A stretch of DNA of 8,702 bases, taken from contig JAURDG010000047.1 of the NCBI GenBank assembly GCA_030828025.1, forward strand, positions 1-8,702. Direction: 5' to 3'. The DNA comes from Flavobacteriaceae bacterium. Its GTDB lineage: Bacteria; Bacteroidota; Bacteroidia; Flavobacteriales; Flavobacteriaceae. The notes under the pieces are model-generated. The model saw only the letters and a program-made list of their open reading frames with translations. It made no database searches and was not told the DNA's origin. Positions 8,013-8,702 of this stretch are shown piece after piece. Both the position numbers and the translations under genes were made by a program. Position 1 is the first letter of the stretch. Every line of letters begins with the position of its first letter.

Positions 8013-8459
8013 ATGCAAGTAACTACATCATACCCAACAATAGATGCCCTCTATCGAGCAACATGGCAAGCCATTGCCAAAATGTATAACGAGGAAGCAT
8101 CTAAATACGATACCACTATGGCTACGGGTTTGGCACTACTCTCAATAGATCCTGTTATTGGAACGCCTTCAACAGCAATTGGGCCAAAAATGGGTATGGA
8201 AGCTACGAGCCTGTCAAGAACACTAAAAACTCTCGAAGACAAAGGCTTAATTGTTCGTGAACCTAACCCAGAAGACGGTAGAAGCGTGCTATTAAAACTT
8301 ACTGAAGAAGGGCTTAGTAAACGAGATTTGTCAAAATCTTTAGTGTTGGAATTCAATACACAAATATCCAACACCATCGACAGTAAAAAACTTGATGCAT
8401 TCAGAGAAGTATCTGAAGCTATTATTGAACTCATTCAATCAAAAAATATTTATCAATAA
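8013..8459 (+). CDS. MarR-family transcriptional regulator
   Basis: This 148-residue protein is a winged-helix DNA-binding regulator that would act as a dimer. The N-terminal helices (about 8-45) precede the DNA-binding domain: helix-turn-helix roughly at 52-80, with recognition helix near MEATSLSRTLKTLEDKG, and the beta-wing at about 82-97. The wing carries the family signature, with Asp88, Arg90 and a following LT. The C-terminal helices at 100-146 fit a dimerisation region. Length is typical of MarR proteins. ATG 8013 is the first in-frame start and lies just after the -7 element. The next gene starts seven bases after the stop and encodes a beta-oxidation enzyme, so the two are probably co-transcribed. 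The likely role is control of fatty-acid degradation, perhaps with fatty acid or acyl-CoA as the effector. That is inferred from context, not from visible ligand residues. Confidence 0.92.
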   Translation: MQVTTSYPTIDALYRATWQAIAKMYNEEASKYDTTMATGLALLSIDPVIGTPSTAIGPKMGMEATSLSRTLKTLEDKGLIVREPNPEDGRSVLLKLTEEGLSKRDLSKSLVLEFNTQISNTIDSKKLDAFREVSEAIIELIQSKNIYQ

Positions 8460-8466
8460 CCTACTC

Positions 8467-8702
8467 ATGAAAAGAAGAATTAAAAAAGTTGCCGTGCTGG
8501 GTTCAGGAATCATGGGCTCCGGAATTGCCTGTCACTTTGCCAATATTGGCGTTGAGGTGTTGCTGCTGGACATTGTTCCCAAAGAGCCAAATGCTGCAGA
8601 ACAAGCTAAAGGGCTGGATACCAAACATCCTGCAGTACGCAACCGTATCGTCAACACCAACCTCGACAATGCCATAAAAAGCAAGCCAGCACCTCTCTAT
8701 CA
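8467..8702 (+). CDS. 3-hydroxyacyl-CoA dehydrogenase, FadN/FadB-type (3' truncated by window)
   Basis: Only the first 78 residues are visible before the window ends. They start with MKRRIKKVAVLGSGIMGSGIA, where GSGIMGSG at 12-19 is the NAD-binding dinucleotide fold motif. Asp35 sits at the end of the second strand, in VLLLDIVP, where it would bind the adenosine ribose. The order, with the dehydrogenase fold at the very N-terminus, and the downstream KHPAVRNRIVNTNL...KSKPAPLY stretch resemble Bacillus FadN and its Bacteroidota counterparts. Those are ~750-800 residue proteins that also carry an enoyl-CoA hydratase domain. In the E. coli FadB order the hydratase comes first, so this is not that layout. 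The ATG follows the marR stop by seven bases, indicating an operon. The hydratase domain and full length lie outside the window and are inferred from the family. Confidence 0.88.
   Translation, partial: MKRRIKKVAVLGSGIMGSGIACHFANIGVEVLLLDIVPKEPNAAEQAKGLDTKHPAVRNRIVNTNLDNAIKSKPAPLY

Noticed and set aside
8489..8677. A 62-codon plus-strand open frame near the right edge
   Set aside because: It is out of frame with the 3-hydroxyacyl-CoA dehydrogenase start at 8467, which has a clear NAD-binding motif and continues to the window edge. Its own translation (Cys/Pro/Leu rich) resembles nothing.

Overview
The window looks like ordinary chromosomal DNA of a Bacteroidota species, most likely a member of the Flavobacteriia. 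Three things point there. The PurL sequence has the long single-chain form whose wording closely matches what I remember of flavobacterial PurL. Start codons lack Shine-Dalgarno sequences and have A/T-rich upstream stretches. Two intergenic regions carry exact matches to the Bacteroidota -7 promoter element TAnnTTTG. All recognisable genes lie on the + strand, and I saw no sign of phage, insertion sequence, CRISPR, tRNA or rRNA.

Layout. Positions 1-1173 hold the C-terminal two thirds of an ABC exporter half-transporter (end of the membrane domain plus a complete ATPase domain). Four bases later, 1178-2389 encodes an RsmB/NOP-family rRNA cytosine-5 methyltransferase. A 99-base gap holds a likely promoter, followed by purL (2489-6133), the large FGAM synthetase of purine biosynthesis. 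A 58-base gap with three mutually complementary arms leads into a long-chain acyl-CoA synthetase (6192-7967). A 45-base gap then holds a near-perfect palindrome and a -7 element directly in front of a MarR-family regulator (8013-8459). Seven bases later starts a 3-hydroxyacyl-CoA dehydrogenase of the FadN/FadB type (8467 to beyond the window edge).

How the genes fit together. The left half is housekeeping: export, rRNA modification and purine synthesis. The right half is a fatty-acid degradation locus. The synthetase activates fatty acids to acyl-CoA, the FadN-like enzyme carries out the hydration/dehydrogenation steps of beta-oxidation, and the MarR protein between them is the obvious candidate regulator.

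I did not find a previously undescribed system. The parts most worth a second look are regulatory: the compact terminator/operator/leaderless-promoter unit before marR, and the alternative-hairpin leader before the acyl-CoA synthetase gene.
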